Assembly (NCBI RefSeq): GCF_964222135.1
Contig: NZ_CAXQBR010000094.1
Location: 119,786 to 183,785, forward strand
Direction: 5' to 3'
Source: Euzebya sp.
Lineage (GTDB): Bacteria > Actinomycetota > Nitriliruptoria > Euzebyales > Euzebyaceae
Length of the DNA stretch: 64,000 nucleotides
A program made the position numbers and the translations under genes. Positions 21,738 to 31,000 of this stretch are shown here, piece by piece. Within the stretch, counting starts at the first letter, position 1. Each line of letters begins with the position of its first letter. The notes beneath the pieces were generated by a model that saw only the letters and a program-made list of their open reading frames with translations, was not told the origin of the DNA and did no database searches.

Positions 21738-23906
21738 TCAGTCGCCCCCCACGATGCCCGGCCCGCCCGGGGGCGGCGGCGGGGTCGGCGTCGCGGTGGG
21801 GGTCGGCGTGGGGGTCGGCGTCGGCGTGGGGGTCGGCGTCGGCGTCGGCGTGGGGGTCGGCGGGGACGTGGGCGCGGCGGGTGCGGTCGGGGTCGGCGAG
21901 CTCGCCGCTGATGGCGTCGGGGAGGGAGTGGGTCGCGCAGGCGGCGGCGCCGCGGCGTGGACCGGGCAGAAGAAGTCCGGCAGCTCGCCGGGCAGGCCGG
22001 ACACCTCGACGGTGGTGGGGCAGAACGGCGTCGCGATCCCGCCGGTCAGCGGGTCGACGAGGACCGTCTGCACGAGCTCCGTCGGCGGCGCGAAGTCCTG
22101 GACCGGCCGCCCCGCCAGCGCCGCGGCCATGAACTCCCGCCAGATCCGGGCCGGCCAGTTGCCACCCTGCACCGTCGCCTCGCCGTGGACGTCGAGCAGC
22201 GGGCGGCGGGAGTCGGGGTAGCCGATCCACACCGCGGTGGACAGCTCCGGGGTGAACCCGACGAACCAGGCGTCGGAGTTGTCCTGCACCGTCCCGGTCT
22301 TCCCCGCGGCCGGCCGGTCCAGGCGCGCCCGCTGCCCCGTGCCGGACTCGATGACGTCGACCATCGCGTCGGTCAGCAGGTACGCCGACTCGGGGTCCAG
22401 GGCGACCCGCGGCATGCCGCGCGGCTCCCACACCGTCGTGCCGTCGGCGTCGTCGATGCGGGTGATCGGCGTCGGCCGCGCGTGGACGCCGCCGTTCGCC
22501 AGGGTCGCGAACGCGCCGGCCATCTCGAGGGGCGACACCCCACCCGCCAGGCCGCCGAGCACGATGGAGGGGTTGGCGCCGACCTCCGAGGTGATGCCCA
22601 TGGCCTGGGCGGCGGACTCGACCGCGCCCGGGCCGAGCTCGAGGGCCAGCCGGGCGAACGCGCCGTTGGAGGACCGGACCAGCGCCTCGCGGAGCGTGAG
22701 GTCGCCCGACGTGCCGCTCGCGACCGACCAGGGGTCACCGGCCCCCACGTCGAAGGTGCCCGACCCCGACGCGATCGTGGAGTCGAGCCGCCAGCCGCGG
22801 CTCAGCGCCGCCGCCAGCGCGAAGACCTTGAAGGTGCTGCCGGGCTGGCGCCGGCCCTGCGTCGCCAGGTCGAACTGGCTCGCGGTGAAGTCCCGCCCGC
22901 CGACCTGGGCGAGCACCGCGCCGGTTCCCGGCTGGACCACGCTGATCGCGACCTCCGGGTCCTCAGGTCCGCTCCAGAACGCGGTCGCCGCCCGCTCCGC
23001 CATGGCCTGCAGCGCCGGGTCGATCGTGGTGTGGATCCGCAGGCCGCCACCGAACAGGCGCCGCCAGCGGCTGGTCTCGTCGAACCCGAACTCGGGGTCG
23101 GCGACCAGCGTGCGCTTCACGTACTCGACGAAGAACGGGAACCGGGTGACCGGTTGGTCCGGGGGCGGCGCCACGTCCAGCGGCGCCGCCTCCACCGCGG
23201 CGAGCTGGGCCGCGTCGAGGGTGCCCTCGCCGTGCATCGCCACCGCGACGCGGCTGCGCTCGGCCCTCGCCGCGTCGGGGTCCGCGTAGGGGGACGTGGT
23301 CTCGGGGGACCGGATCAGCCCGGCCAGGAGGACGGCCTCGGGCAGGCTGAGGTCGCTCGTCGTCGTCCGGAAGTACGTCTGCGCGGCGGCCTCGATCCCG
23401 TACGCCCCGCTGCCGAGGTACACCGTGTTCAGGTACTCGGTGAGGATCTCGATCTTCGAGGACTCCTCCTCGAGCTGCCATGCCAGGTGCGCCTCGGTCG
23501 CCTTCCGCTCGAGGGTGTTCGGCGCGTCGGGGAAGTAGCGGTTCTTGATGAGCTGCTGGGTGATCGTCGACCCGCCCTGCACGATCCCGCCGGCCTGCCG
23601 GTTGGCGACCCAGGCCCGGGCGATGGCGCGGGCGTCCACGCCGTCGTGGTCGAAGAACCGCCGGTCCTCGGCGGCGACGACCGCGTCGATGAGGTGCGGG
23701 GGCAGGTCCGCCGCGTCGACCGGCTCTCGGTGCGAGAACCGGAAGGTCGCGATCAGCGACCCGTCGGCGGCGTACACGAACGACTGGGCGTAGGTGTCGA
23801 CCGGCTCGAGATCGATGTCCCGGACCGACACCTCGACCAGCTGGCTGCACGCGGACGCCAGCACCGCGCAGCACACGAGCAGGCTGACCAGGCGCGGGCG
23901 TCCCAT
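21738..23906 (-). CDS. Bifunctional class A penicillin-binding protein
   Basis: The 722-residue protein has a glycosyltransferase 51 domain (VVAAEDRRFFDHDGVD, IVQGGSTITQQLIKNRYF, EYLNTVYLGSGAYGIEAAAQ) and a transpeptidase domain with SxxK (RQPGSTFKVF), SxN (VRSSNGAFA) and KTG (AGKTGTVQDN), so both peptidoglycan-building activities should be present. The N-terminus VSLLVCCAVLASACSQ is a hydrophobic anchor ending in a possible lipobox (ASAC), unusual for this class. The last 75 residues form a Thr-Pro-repeat tail after a Cys pair (TPFCPT, DFFCPV). ATG 23906 is chosen because the anchor begins there. Confidence 0.93.
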   Translation of the reverse strand: MGRPRLVSLLVCCAVLASACSQLVEVSVRDIDLEPVDTYAQSFVYAADGSLIATFRFSHREPVDAADLPPHLIDAVVAAEDRRFFDHDGVDARAIARAWVANRQAGGIVQGGSTITQQLIKNRYFPDAPNTLERKATEAHLAWQLEEESSKIEILTEYLNTVYLGSGAYGIEAAAQTYFRTTTSDLSLPEAVLLAGLIRSPETTSPYADPDAARAERSRVAVAMHGEGTLDAAQLAAVEAAPLDVAPPPDQPVTRFPFFVEYVKRTLVADPEFGFDETSRWRRLFGGGLRIHTTIDPALQAMAERAATAFWSGPEDPEVAISVVQPGTGAVLAQVGGRDFTASQFDLATQGRRQPGSTFKVFALAAALSRGWRLDSTIASGSGTFDVGAGDPWSVASGTSGDLTLREALVRSSNGAFARLALELGPGAVESAAQAMGITSEVGANPSIVLGGLAGGVSPLEMAGAFATLANGGVHARPTPITRIDDADGTTVWEPRGMPRVALDPESAYLLTDAMVDVIESGTGQRARLDRPAAGKTGTVQDNSDAWFVGFTPELSTAVWIGYPDSRRPLLDVHGEATVQGGNWPARIWREFMAAALAGRPVQDFAPPTELVQTVLVDPLTGGIATPFCPTTVEVSGLPGELPDFFCPVHAAAPPPARPTPSPTPSAASSPTPTAPAAPTSPPTPTPTPTPTPTPTPTPTPTPTATPTPPPPPGGPGIVGGD
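21778..21862 (-). repeat. Six-base tandem repeats encoding the (Thr-Pro)n tail of the PBP
   Basis: Irregular tandem copies of GTCGGC and GTGGGG (plus strand) fill this stretch and encode about 15 Thr-Pro pairs on the minus strand. Such a run is prone to slippage in steps of six bases, which keeps the frame and varies tail length. Confidence 0.8.
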
Positions 23907-23955
23907 CACCGACAGTGTGCCGTCCCCGGTCGCCGTGGGCGGGAGGCCGCCGCGG

Positions 23956-26664
23956 TCACGACGCGGCGGCGGAGCGGAGCTCCGCCCGCAACCGGTCGGC
24001 GAAGGCCGGACCGGGCAGCGGCATGGCGAACAGGTGGCCCTGCGCGCTGTCGCACCCGGCCTCCCGCAGACGTCGGGCCTGACGGGGCTCCTCGACGCCC
24101 TCTGCGGTGACCGAGACGCCCATGGCGCGGGCCAGCGCGATCGTGGCGGCGGCGACCGGGGACTCCGCGGCCGTGCCCAGGGTCGACACGAAGCTCCGGT
24201 CGATCTTGATCCACGACACCGGGAACCGGTCGAGCATGGTGAGCGAGGAGTACCCGGTGCCGAAGTCGTCGAGGGCGACCCGGACGCCCAGGGCGCGCAG
24301 CTGCTCGAGCACCTCCCGGACCGCGTCGAGCTCGTGCAGGACCTGGGTCTCGGTGATCTCGACCACCAAGCGGTCAGCCGGCAGACCGGCGGCGGCCAGC
24401 ACCGCGCGCACGTGGCCGACGAGGCCGTCGTCGAGCAGCTCCGCGGCGCAGAGGTTGACGTTGACCGGGAGGGGCAGGGGCCAGCGGGCGGCGTCGGCGC
24501 AGGCCGACGCGAGGACGTGCCGTCCGATCGCGACGACCTGGCCGGTGTCCTCGGCGAGCGGCAGGAACACCCCCGGCGGCAGCTCGCCCCTCGCCGCGTG
24601 GTGCCAGCGCACCAGCGCCTCGGCGCCGACGAGCGCCCCGGACGCGAGGTCGACGATCGGCTGGTAGGCCGGGACGAACTCCCCTGCGGCGAGCCCGCGG
24701 TCGATGTCGACCTGCAGCGCTTCCCGCGCCCGCTGGTCCTCCCGCATCGAGACGTCGTACACCTCGACGCCGCCGCCGTCCCCCTCCTTCGCCCAGTACA
24801 TCGCGAGGTCGGCGTTGGAGAGCAGCGCCTCGGCATCCGGTTCGTCGGTCCGGACGGCCACGCCGATGCTGGCCGAGACCTGCGCCGGGCAGTCGTCGGG
24901 CAGCGGGATCGGTGCGGCGAGCGTCGTGCGCAGGCGACGGGCGAGACGCGGCGCATCCGCGGCCGCGGGCCCGGTGACCAGGACGGCGAACTCGTCGCCA
25001 CCGAGCCGCGCGACCGTGCCCGCGGGCCCGACCGCCTCGCGCAGCCGCTCGGCGGTGGCCGCGAGGACCCGGTCGCCCACGACGTGGCCGCGGGCGTCGT
25101 TGACGTCCTTGAAGCCGTTGAGGTCGACGAAGAGGATCGCCACGGCCGCGGGTGAGCCGGACCCGACGGTGCCGGGGCGAACGACCAGCGCCTCGACCAG
25201 CGCCTCGTCCAGCACCTCGTAGAAGCGGGTGCGGTTGGCGAGGCCGGTCAGCTGGTCGTGGGTCGCGGCGTGCACCAGCCGCCGCTCGAGCTCCTTGCGG
25301 GTCGAGACGTCCCGGTAGTTGACGACGATGCCGCCGACGTCCGGGTGGTCGCGGAGGTCGCGGACGGACGCCTCCACCGCCCGCCAGCTCCCGTCGGCGT
25401 GCTGCGCCCGGAACTCGACGCTGTGGGCGACCGACGGGTCGGCCAGCATCTCCTGCAGCCCGGCGGCCATCCGCTCGTGGTCGCCGGGGTGGATCAGCTC
25501 GAGGGCCTGGCGGCCCACCACCGCGCCCGGCTCGAACCCGAAGACCGACCGGACCGCGTCGCTCTCGAAGGTGATCACGCCGCGGGAGTCGAGGATCCGC
25601 AGGCAGTCCGAGGCGTTGGCGATCAGCGCCCGGAAGCGGGCCTCGCTCGCCTCGGTCCGGGCGGCGGATCGCAGGCGATCGAGCGCCAGGCCGGCGTCTG
25701 CGGCGAGCGTCTGGAGCGCAGGCAGGTCGCGGTCGCCGGCACCGCGGATCGCGACCAGACCGTCCAGCCGGCCGTCGACCACGACCCCGGCCGCGGTGCA
25801 GGTCGGGGCGTCGCTGTCGGCGGCGCAGCTGCGCGCGCATCTGATGGCCTGAGCTCTGCCCGCCACCAGGGCGGCCGCGTCGAGACCGGGGTCGAGCGAC
25901 CCCTCGGGGCACGTCGCAGTCGCCATCGGCAGGACCCGCAGGCCACCGAGCGCACCCGGGCCCAGGGCCACCACCGCCTCCCGGCCGTCGATCCCCGCCA
26001 GCCCGCGGGCGCCGGCTACCACGAGGTCCGCCAGCTCCGCCTCCGAGGACGCCCGGCCGAACGCCGCCGTCGTCCGTGCCACCGCCTGCTGGCGGTCGGC
26101 GTCGCGCTGCTGGCCCCACGCGGTCCGCACGAGGACCTGCATGACCAGGCCCGCGAAGCCGAACCCCATCACCTGCTGCAGCACGGCCGGGTCGGTCGCG
26201 GGCACCGCTGCGGTCCCCAGCCCGCCCGCGATGTGCACCGCACCGACGTGGGCGCCGAGGAACGTGACCGCCGTCGCGGCGGTCCCCCACGGGCTGTCGA
26301 CCAGCGCGCGGTAGTGCAACGCCAGGTACATCAGCCCGAGGGCCAAGGACGGCTCGCCGACGCCGACGCCGACCGCCGTCAGGGCCACTGCTTCGATGGC
26401 GTACTGCTGGACGGGGACGCGCCTGCGGCGGCGAAGACGCCACCAGCTGCCCAGCGCCAGCCCGAGCCCGAGCAGGCCGACCGCCTTCGCACGCTCCGCA
26501 GCTCCACCGGTCACGATCAGCAGGGCCACGACGAGCCCGGCCGCGACGGTGGCGCAGAGGAACCCGCCCTCCAGGCGCCGCAGCAGGCGCGGCGAGTCGG
26601 GGTCGGTCACGGCCGACCACGCACGTCGCACGAGACGACGTCCCCCACCGAGGCGCTGGCTCAT
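23956..26664 (-). CDS. Membrane GAF-PAS-GGDEF-EAL cyclic di-GMP protein
   Basis: The 902-residue protein has about five hydrophobic helices (30-170), a GAF-like domain (190-325) with a Cys cluster (ATCPEGS, IRCARSCAADSDAPTC), and a PAS domain (335-455, ARFRALIANASDCLRILDSR). GGDEF follows (LTGLANRTRF, ILFVDLNGFKDVNDARG, RLGGDEF), then EAL (AEALVRWHH, VNVNLCA, VVEITETQVL, DDFGTGYS, IKIDRSF, TAEGVEE). Both catalytic signatures are canonical, including EAL, unlike the pair at 6336-10783. The I-site is absent (GPAG). The four cysteines in the GAF domain could bind a metal or Fe-S cluster. The start ATG 26664 follows GACCGGG. It lies downstream of sigF on the same strand, behind a hairpin. Confidence 0.92.
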   Translation of the reverse strand: MSQRLGGGRRLVRRAWSAVTDPDSPRLLRRLEGGFLCATVAAGLVVALLIVTGGAAERAKAVGLLGLGLALGSWWRLRRRRRVPVQQYAIEAVALTAVGVGVGEPSLALGLMYLALHYRALVDSPWGTAATAVTFLGAHVGAVHIAGGLGTAAVPATDPAVLQQVMGFGFAGLVMQVLVRTAWGQQRDADRQQAVARTTAAFGRASSEAELADLVVAGARGLAGIDGREAVVALGPGALGGLRVLPMATATCPEGSLDPGLDAAALVAGRAQAIRCARSCAADSDAPTCTAAGVVVDGRLDGLVAIRGAGDRDLPALQTLAADAGLALDRLRSAARTEASEARFRALIANASDCLRILDSRGVITFESDAVRSVFGFEPGAVVGRQALELIHPGDHERMAAGLQEMLADPSVAHSVEFRAQHADGSWRAVEASVRDLRDHPDVGGIVVNYRDVSTRKELERRLVHAATHDQLTGLANRTRFYEVLDEALVEALVVRPGTVGSGSPAAVAILFVDLNGFKDVNDARGHVVGDRVLAATAERLREAVGPAGTVARLGGDEFAVLVTGPAAADAPRLARRLRTTLAAPIPLPDDCPAQVSASIGVAVRTDEPDAEALLSNADLAMYWAKEGDGGGVEVYDVSMREDQRAREALQVDIDRGLAAGEFVPAYQPIVDLASGALVGAEALVRWHHAARGELPPGVFLPLAEDTGQVVAIGRHVLASACADAARWPLPLPVNVNLCAAELLDDGLVGHVRAVLAAAGLPADRLVVEITETQVLHELDAVREVLEQLRALGVRVALDDFGTGYSSLTMLDRFPVSWIKIDRSFVSTLGTAAESPVAAATIALARAMGVSVTAEGVEEPRQARRLREAGCDSAQGHLFAMPLPGPAFADRLRAELRSAAAS

Positions 26665-26748
26665 CCCCGGTCACATCGGCAATGCGGACGCCCAGGGGAG
26701 GGTGTGGGCACCAGATCCCCCGACCGGACCCCCTCGACGGTGCGGATG

Positions 26749-26767
26749 GCGTAGGCCGGCCCTACGC
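26749..26767 (-). terminator. Hairpin terminator after sigF
   Basis: GCGTAGG (26749-26755) pairs exactly with CCTACGC (26761-26767) across five bases, starting nine bases past the sigF stop on the minus strand. It lacks a T-run. It would separate rsbW-sigF from the GGDEF-EAL gene. Confidence 0.55.
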
Positions 26768-26775
26768 ACCCCGGG

Positions 26776-27549
26776 TCAGAAGGTGGCGTCCCGGTCGGTC
26801 TGGCGGGCCCGGAGGAAGCGGATCGTGCGGGCCAGCTGGCGCGAGACGTGCATCTGGCTGATGCCCACCTCCTCGGCGATCTGGCTCTGCGTCATCCCCT
26901 TGAAGAACCGCAGGTAGATGATGCGCTTCTCACGGGCGTCCAGGTCCTCGATCGCCGGGGCGATCGACGCGAAGTGCTCGAGCTGATCGAGCCGGTCGTC
27001 GTCGTCCCCCATCATCTCGCCCAGGGTGGCGGAGTCCTCGTCCCGGCCGACCCGGGCGTCGAGGGACCCCGTCGAGTAGGCCATCGACGCCTCGTACGCC
27101 TCGAGCGCCTCGTCCTCGGACACCCCCAGCTCCTCGGCCAGCTCCGGCACCGTCGGCGCACGGCCGAGCTCCTGGTGCAGCCGCGAGGTGGCCTTGCCGA
27201 GGCGCAGGCTCAGCTCCTGCAGGCGGCGGGGGACCCGGACCGACCAGCCCTTGTCCCGGAAGTGCCGCTTGATCTCGCCGACGATCGTCGGTGTGGCGTA
27301 GGTGGAGAACTCGACCTCCCGCGTCAGGTCGAAGCGGTCGATGGCCTTCAGCAGACCGACCGACCCCACCTGGACCAAGTCCTCGAGCGGCTCACCGCGG
27401 TCGCCGAACCGCTTGGCGAGGAACTGCACGAGCGGCAGGTGCAGCTCGGCCAGGCGCTCCCGCACGTCGGGATCGCCCGTCTCCCGCAGCATCCGGAAGA
27501 GCTCCTTGGTGTCTGACCGCTCGTAGCCGCGGAGCCCCTCGGTGCTCAC
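26776..27549 (-). CDS. sigF: Alternative sigma factor, SigF/SigB family
   Basis: The 257-residue group 3 sigma factor has region 2 (LPLVQFLAKRFGDRGEPLED, LVQVGSVGLLKAIDRFDLTR, STYATPTIVGEIKRHFRDKG), region 3 (RVPRRLQELSLRLGKATSRL) and region 4 (REKRIIYLRFFKGMTQSQIA, EEVGISQMHVSRQLARTIRF). This is the stress/stationary-phase SigF type. The GTG at 27549 overlaps the TGA of the upstream anti-sigma gene (GTGA), so sigma and anti-sigma are made together as in Mycobacterium rsbW-sigF. Confidence 0.93.
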   Translation of the reverse strand: MSTEGLRGYERSDTKELFRMLRETGDPDVRERLAELHLPLVQFLAKRFGDRGEPLEDLVQVGSVGLLKAIDRFDLTREVEFSTYATPTIVGEIKRHFRDKGWSVRVPRRLQELSLRLGKATSRLHQELGRAPTVPELAEELGVSEDEALEAYEASMAYSTGSLDARVGRDEDSATLGEMMGDDDDRLDQLEHFASIAPAIEDLDAREKRIIYLRFFKGMTQSQIAEEVGISQMHVSRQLARTIRFLRARQTDRDATF

Positions 27550-27911
27550 GTCGACGGGGTGAGGGATGCGAAGCGCATCGTCAGCGTGACCGACCCGCCG
27601 CTCGCATCCACCTCGAACTCATCGGTCATGGCCGACAGGATCGTCCAGCTGAACCCCTTGGGGTCCAGGTCGACGGGCCCGGTGGGCGACGCCGACACGG
27701 TCACGGTCAGCGGGAGGTTCGTCGGGTCCATCGACACCTCGATGGCTGCGGGGGACCCGGCGAGGAGGGTCGTCGCCGCCTCCTCGACCGCGAGGCGGAC
27801 GTCCTCGAGCTGGTCGATGGTGAGGCGTGCGCGCGCGGCGACGGACGCCGCGGTCGCGCGGAGGACCGACATGTGCGCCGCGTCACCCGGGATGGACAAG
27901 CTGATCGTCAT
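27546..27911 (-). CDS. rsbW: Anti-sigma factor, RsbW-type GHKL ATPase
   Basis: The 121-residue protein has a compact HATPase fold: LTIDQLEDVRLAVEEAATTL (N-box region) and a late FSWTILSAMTDEF segment. RsbW proteins hold SigF and are switched off by a dephosphorylated anti-anti-sigma factor; none is in the window. The usual N-box Asn after the Glu is Thr here, as in several actinobacterial homologues. A TAGGAT box on this strand (27929-27924), preceded by GGGGG to give GGGTAG, lies 12 bases before the ATG and loosely resembles a SigF-type -10, so autoregulation is possible. Confidence 0.82.
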   Translation of the reverse strand: MTISLSIPGDAAHMSVLRATAASVAARARLTIDQLEDVRLAVEEAATTLLAGSPAAIEVSMDPTNLPLTVTVSASPTGPVDLDPKGFSWTILSAMTDEFEVDASGGSVTLTMRFASLTPST

Positions 27912-28017
27912 GACGAGAGCAGGATCCTACCCCCGGCGACGGGCGACGCACGGTGATGTCCTCCGCGACGACCCGGTCCGGGGAGGTGTCACACGCCGCC
28001 CGTAGGCTGGCCGCCGG

Positions 28018-31000
28018 ATGGATCAGGTGCTGGAGCGCTTCGGCCCCGCCACGCGGGCCTGGTTCGCCGCGTCCTTCGCCGCCCCCACCGCCGCGCAGGT
28101 CGCCGCGTGGCACCACGTCCTCGAGGGCCGCAGCGTCCTGGTGAGCGCGCCCACCGGGTCGGGCAAGACCCTGGCCGCGTTCCTCGCCGCCATCGACCGC
28201 CTGGTCGCCGCCCCGCCGGCGGAGGGCACCCGGGTCCTCTACATCTCCCCCCTGAAGGCGCTCGCCTACGACGTCGACCGCAACCTGCGGGCCCCGCTCG
28301 TCGGCATCCAGCAGGCCGCGACCAGGCTGGGGCAGGCGCTGAGCTCCGTGTCGGTCGGGCTGCGGTCCGGCGACACCGCGGCCGACGAGCGCCGGGCGCT
28401 CGCTGCCCGGCCACCGGACATCCTCATCACGACGCCGGAGTCGCTCTACCTGTACCTCACCTCGCGGGCGCGCGAGACGCTCGCCGACGTGGAGACGGTC
28501 ATCGTCGACGAGGTCCACGCCGTGGCCGGCTCCAAGCGGGGCGCCCACCTGGCGGTCTCCCTCGAGCGGCTGGAGGCGCTGCGCCGCGGCGCCGGCGCCG
28601 ACGCACCCCTCCAGCGGATCGGGCTGTCCGCGACGCAGCGCCCGCTCTCCGAGGTCGCCGCCTTCCTCGGCGGCGGGCAGGTGGACGGCGGGACGTGGCG
28701 GCCACGTCCCGTCGAGGTCGTCGAGGTGCCCAGCGAGAAGGTCCTCGACGTCGAGGTGGTCGTCCCCGTAGAGGACATGGCGGACCTCGGTCAGGTCATC
28801 CCCGAGGCGCCGGAGGGGCCTGCGTCGGCGCAGGGCGAGAGCCGACGGTCGATCTGGCCGGCGGTCCACCCGCGGATCCTCGACCTGGTCGAGTCCCACC
28901 GCTCCACGATCGTCTTCACCAACTCCCGCCGGCTGTCCGAGCGGCTCTGCGCCAGGCTGAACGACCTCGCCGCGGAGCGCTGGGCGGCCGCCCAGGACGT
29001 GGACGGGGCGGCCGGGGACCCAGTCGCGCCGCCGGTCATCGCCCGCGCCCACCACGGGTCGGTGGCCCGCGAGCAGCGGGTCCTGATCGAGGAGGACCTG
29101 AAGGCCGGCCGGCTGCCCTGCGTCGTGGCGACCTCGTCGCTCGAGCTCGGCATCGACATGGGGGCGGTCGACCTGGTCATCCAGGTCGAGTCGCCCGGCA
29201 GCGTCGCGAGCGGCCTCCAACGGATCGGCCGGGCGGGTCACCAGGTCGGCGCCCCGTCGGTGGGCCGGATCTTCCCCAAGTTCCGCGGCGACCTGGTCGA
29301 GGCCGCGGTCGTGACCCGCCGGATGCTCGACGGGGACATCGAGCAGACCCGCTACCCGCGCAACCCCCTCGACGTGCTGGCCCAGCAGGTCGTCGCGATG
29401 GCGGCCATGGATCCCTGGCACGTCGGCGAGCTCCACGACGTCCTCCGCGCCGCCGCACCGTTCGCCGAGCTGCCGCGCAGCCAGCTCGACGGCGTGCTCG
29501 ACATGCTGAGCGGCCGCTACCCCTCCGACGAGTTCGCCGAGCTGCGACCGCGGGTCACCTGGGACCGCATCGAGGACGTGATCACCGGCCGGCGCGGTGC
29601 CCAGCGGATCGCCGTGACCTCGGGGGGGACGATCCCCGACCGCGGGCTCTACGGGGTCTTCATCGCGGGGGAGGGGCCGGGTCGGCGGGTAGGTGAGCTG
29701 GACGAGGAGATGGTCTACGAGACCCGGCCCGGCGAGACGATCGTGCTCGGCGCGTCGACCTGGCGCGTCGAGGACATCACCCGCGACCAGGTGCTGGTCA
29801 GCCCCGCGCCCGGGCAGCCGGGCCGGCTGCCGTTCTGGCACGGCGACACCCCGTCGCGGCCCATCGAGGTCGGTCGGGCCGTCGGGGCGTTCCTCGGCGC
29901 CCTGGGCGCGGCTGGCCCCTCGGGCTCGTCGGAGGACGACGAGCGGCAGGCGGCGCTGCGGGAGGGCTACGGCCTCGACCAGCTCGCCGCGGCGAACCTG
30001 CTCGCCTACGTCGAGGAGCAGCGGGCCGCGACCGAGGTGCTGCCGAGCGACACCCAGATCGTCGTCGAGCGGTTCCGCGACGAGATCGGCGACTGGCGGG
30101 TCTGCATCCTGTCGAGCTTCGGCGGGCGGGTGCACGCCCCGTGGGCGCTCGCGATCGAGGCGCGGCTGCGGGAGCGGTTCGGCATCGAGGTCGCGACGAT
30201 GGTGTCCGACGACGGGATCGTCCTCCGCCTGCCCGACGCCGGCTGGGGCGGCGGCGGGCTCCCCGCCTTGGGCGACGCGGGGTCGGAGGGGGTCGCCGAC
30301 CCGTGGGCGGGCCTCGAGGCGTCGTCGGGGGAGTGGCTGGACGACGCGGTCCTCCGCGAGGTGCTGGTCCCCGACGCCGAGGAGGTCGAGGACCTGGTGG
30401 TCGCCGAGCTGGCGAACTCGACGCTGTTCGCCAGCCGGTTCCGCGAGTGCGCGGCGCGGGCCCTCCTGCTGCCCAAGCGGCGGCCGGGTGGCCGCACCCC
30501 GCTGTGGCAGCAGCGCCAGCGCGCCCAGGACCTGCTGGGGGTGGCCAGCCGGTTCGGGTCGTTCCCGATCCTGCTCGAGACCTACCGCGAGTGCCTCCGC
30601 GACGTCTTCGACGTCCCGGCCCTGCAGGGGCTCCTCTCCGACATCGCCGGTCGTCGTGTCCGCGTGACCCAGGTGCGCTCGGAGACCGCGTCGCCGTTCG
30701 CCGCGTCCCTGCTGTTCGACTACCTCGCCGGCTACATGTACGAGGGCGACGCCCCGCTTGCCGAACGCCGCGCGTCCGCGCTGACCCTCGACCGCGAGCT
30801 GCTCGCCGAGCTGCTCGGCGCCGACGAGCTGCGCGACCTGATCGACCGGGACGCGCTCGACACGCTCGAGCTCGAGCTCCAGCACCTCTCCGAGGACCGC
30901 CACGCCCGATCGGCCGACGACGTCCACGACCTGCTCCGCGTCATCGGGGACCTGCGGACCGACGAGGTCGTCGCCCGGACGGCGGGCGACGCCGAGGCGT

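Noticed and set aside
23907..25001. Upstream extension of the PBP reading frame
   Set aside because: It overlaps the EAL domain of the GGDEF-EAL gene in another frame and is Arg/Ser/Pro-rich; the true start is the anchor Met at 23906.
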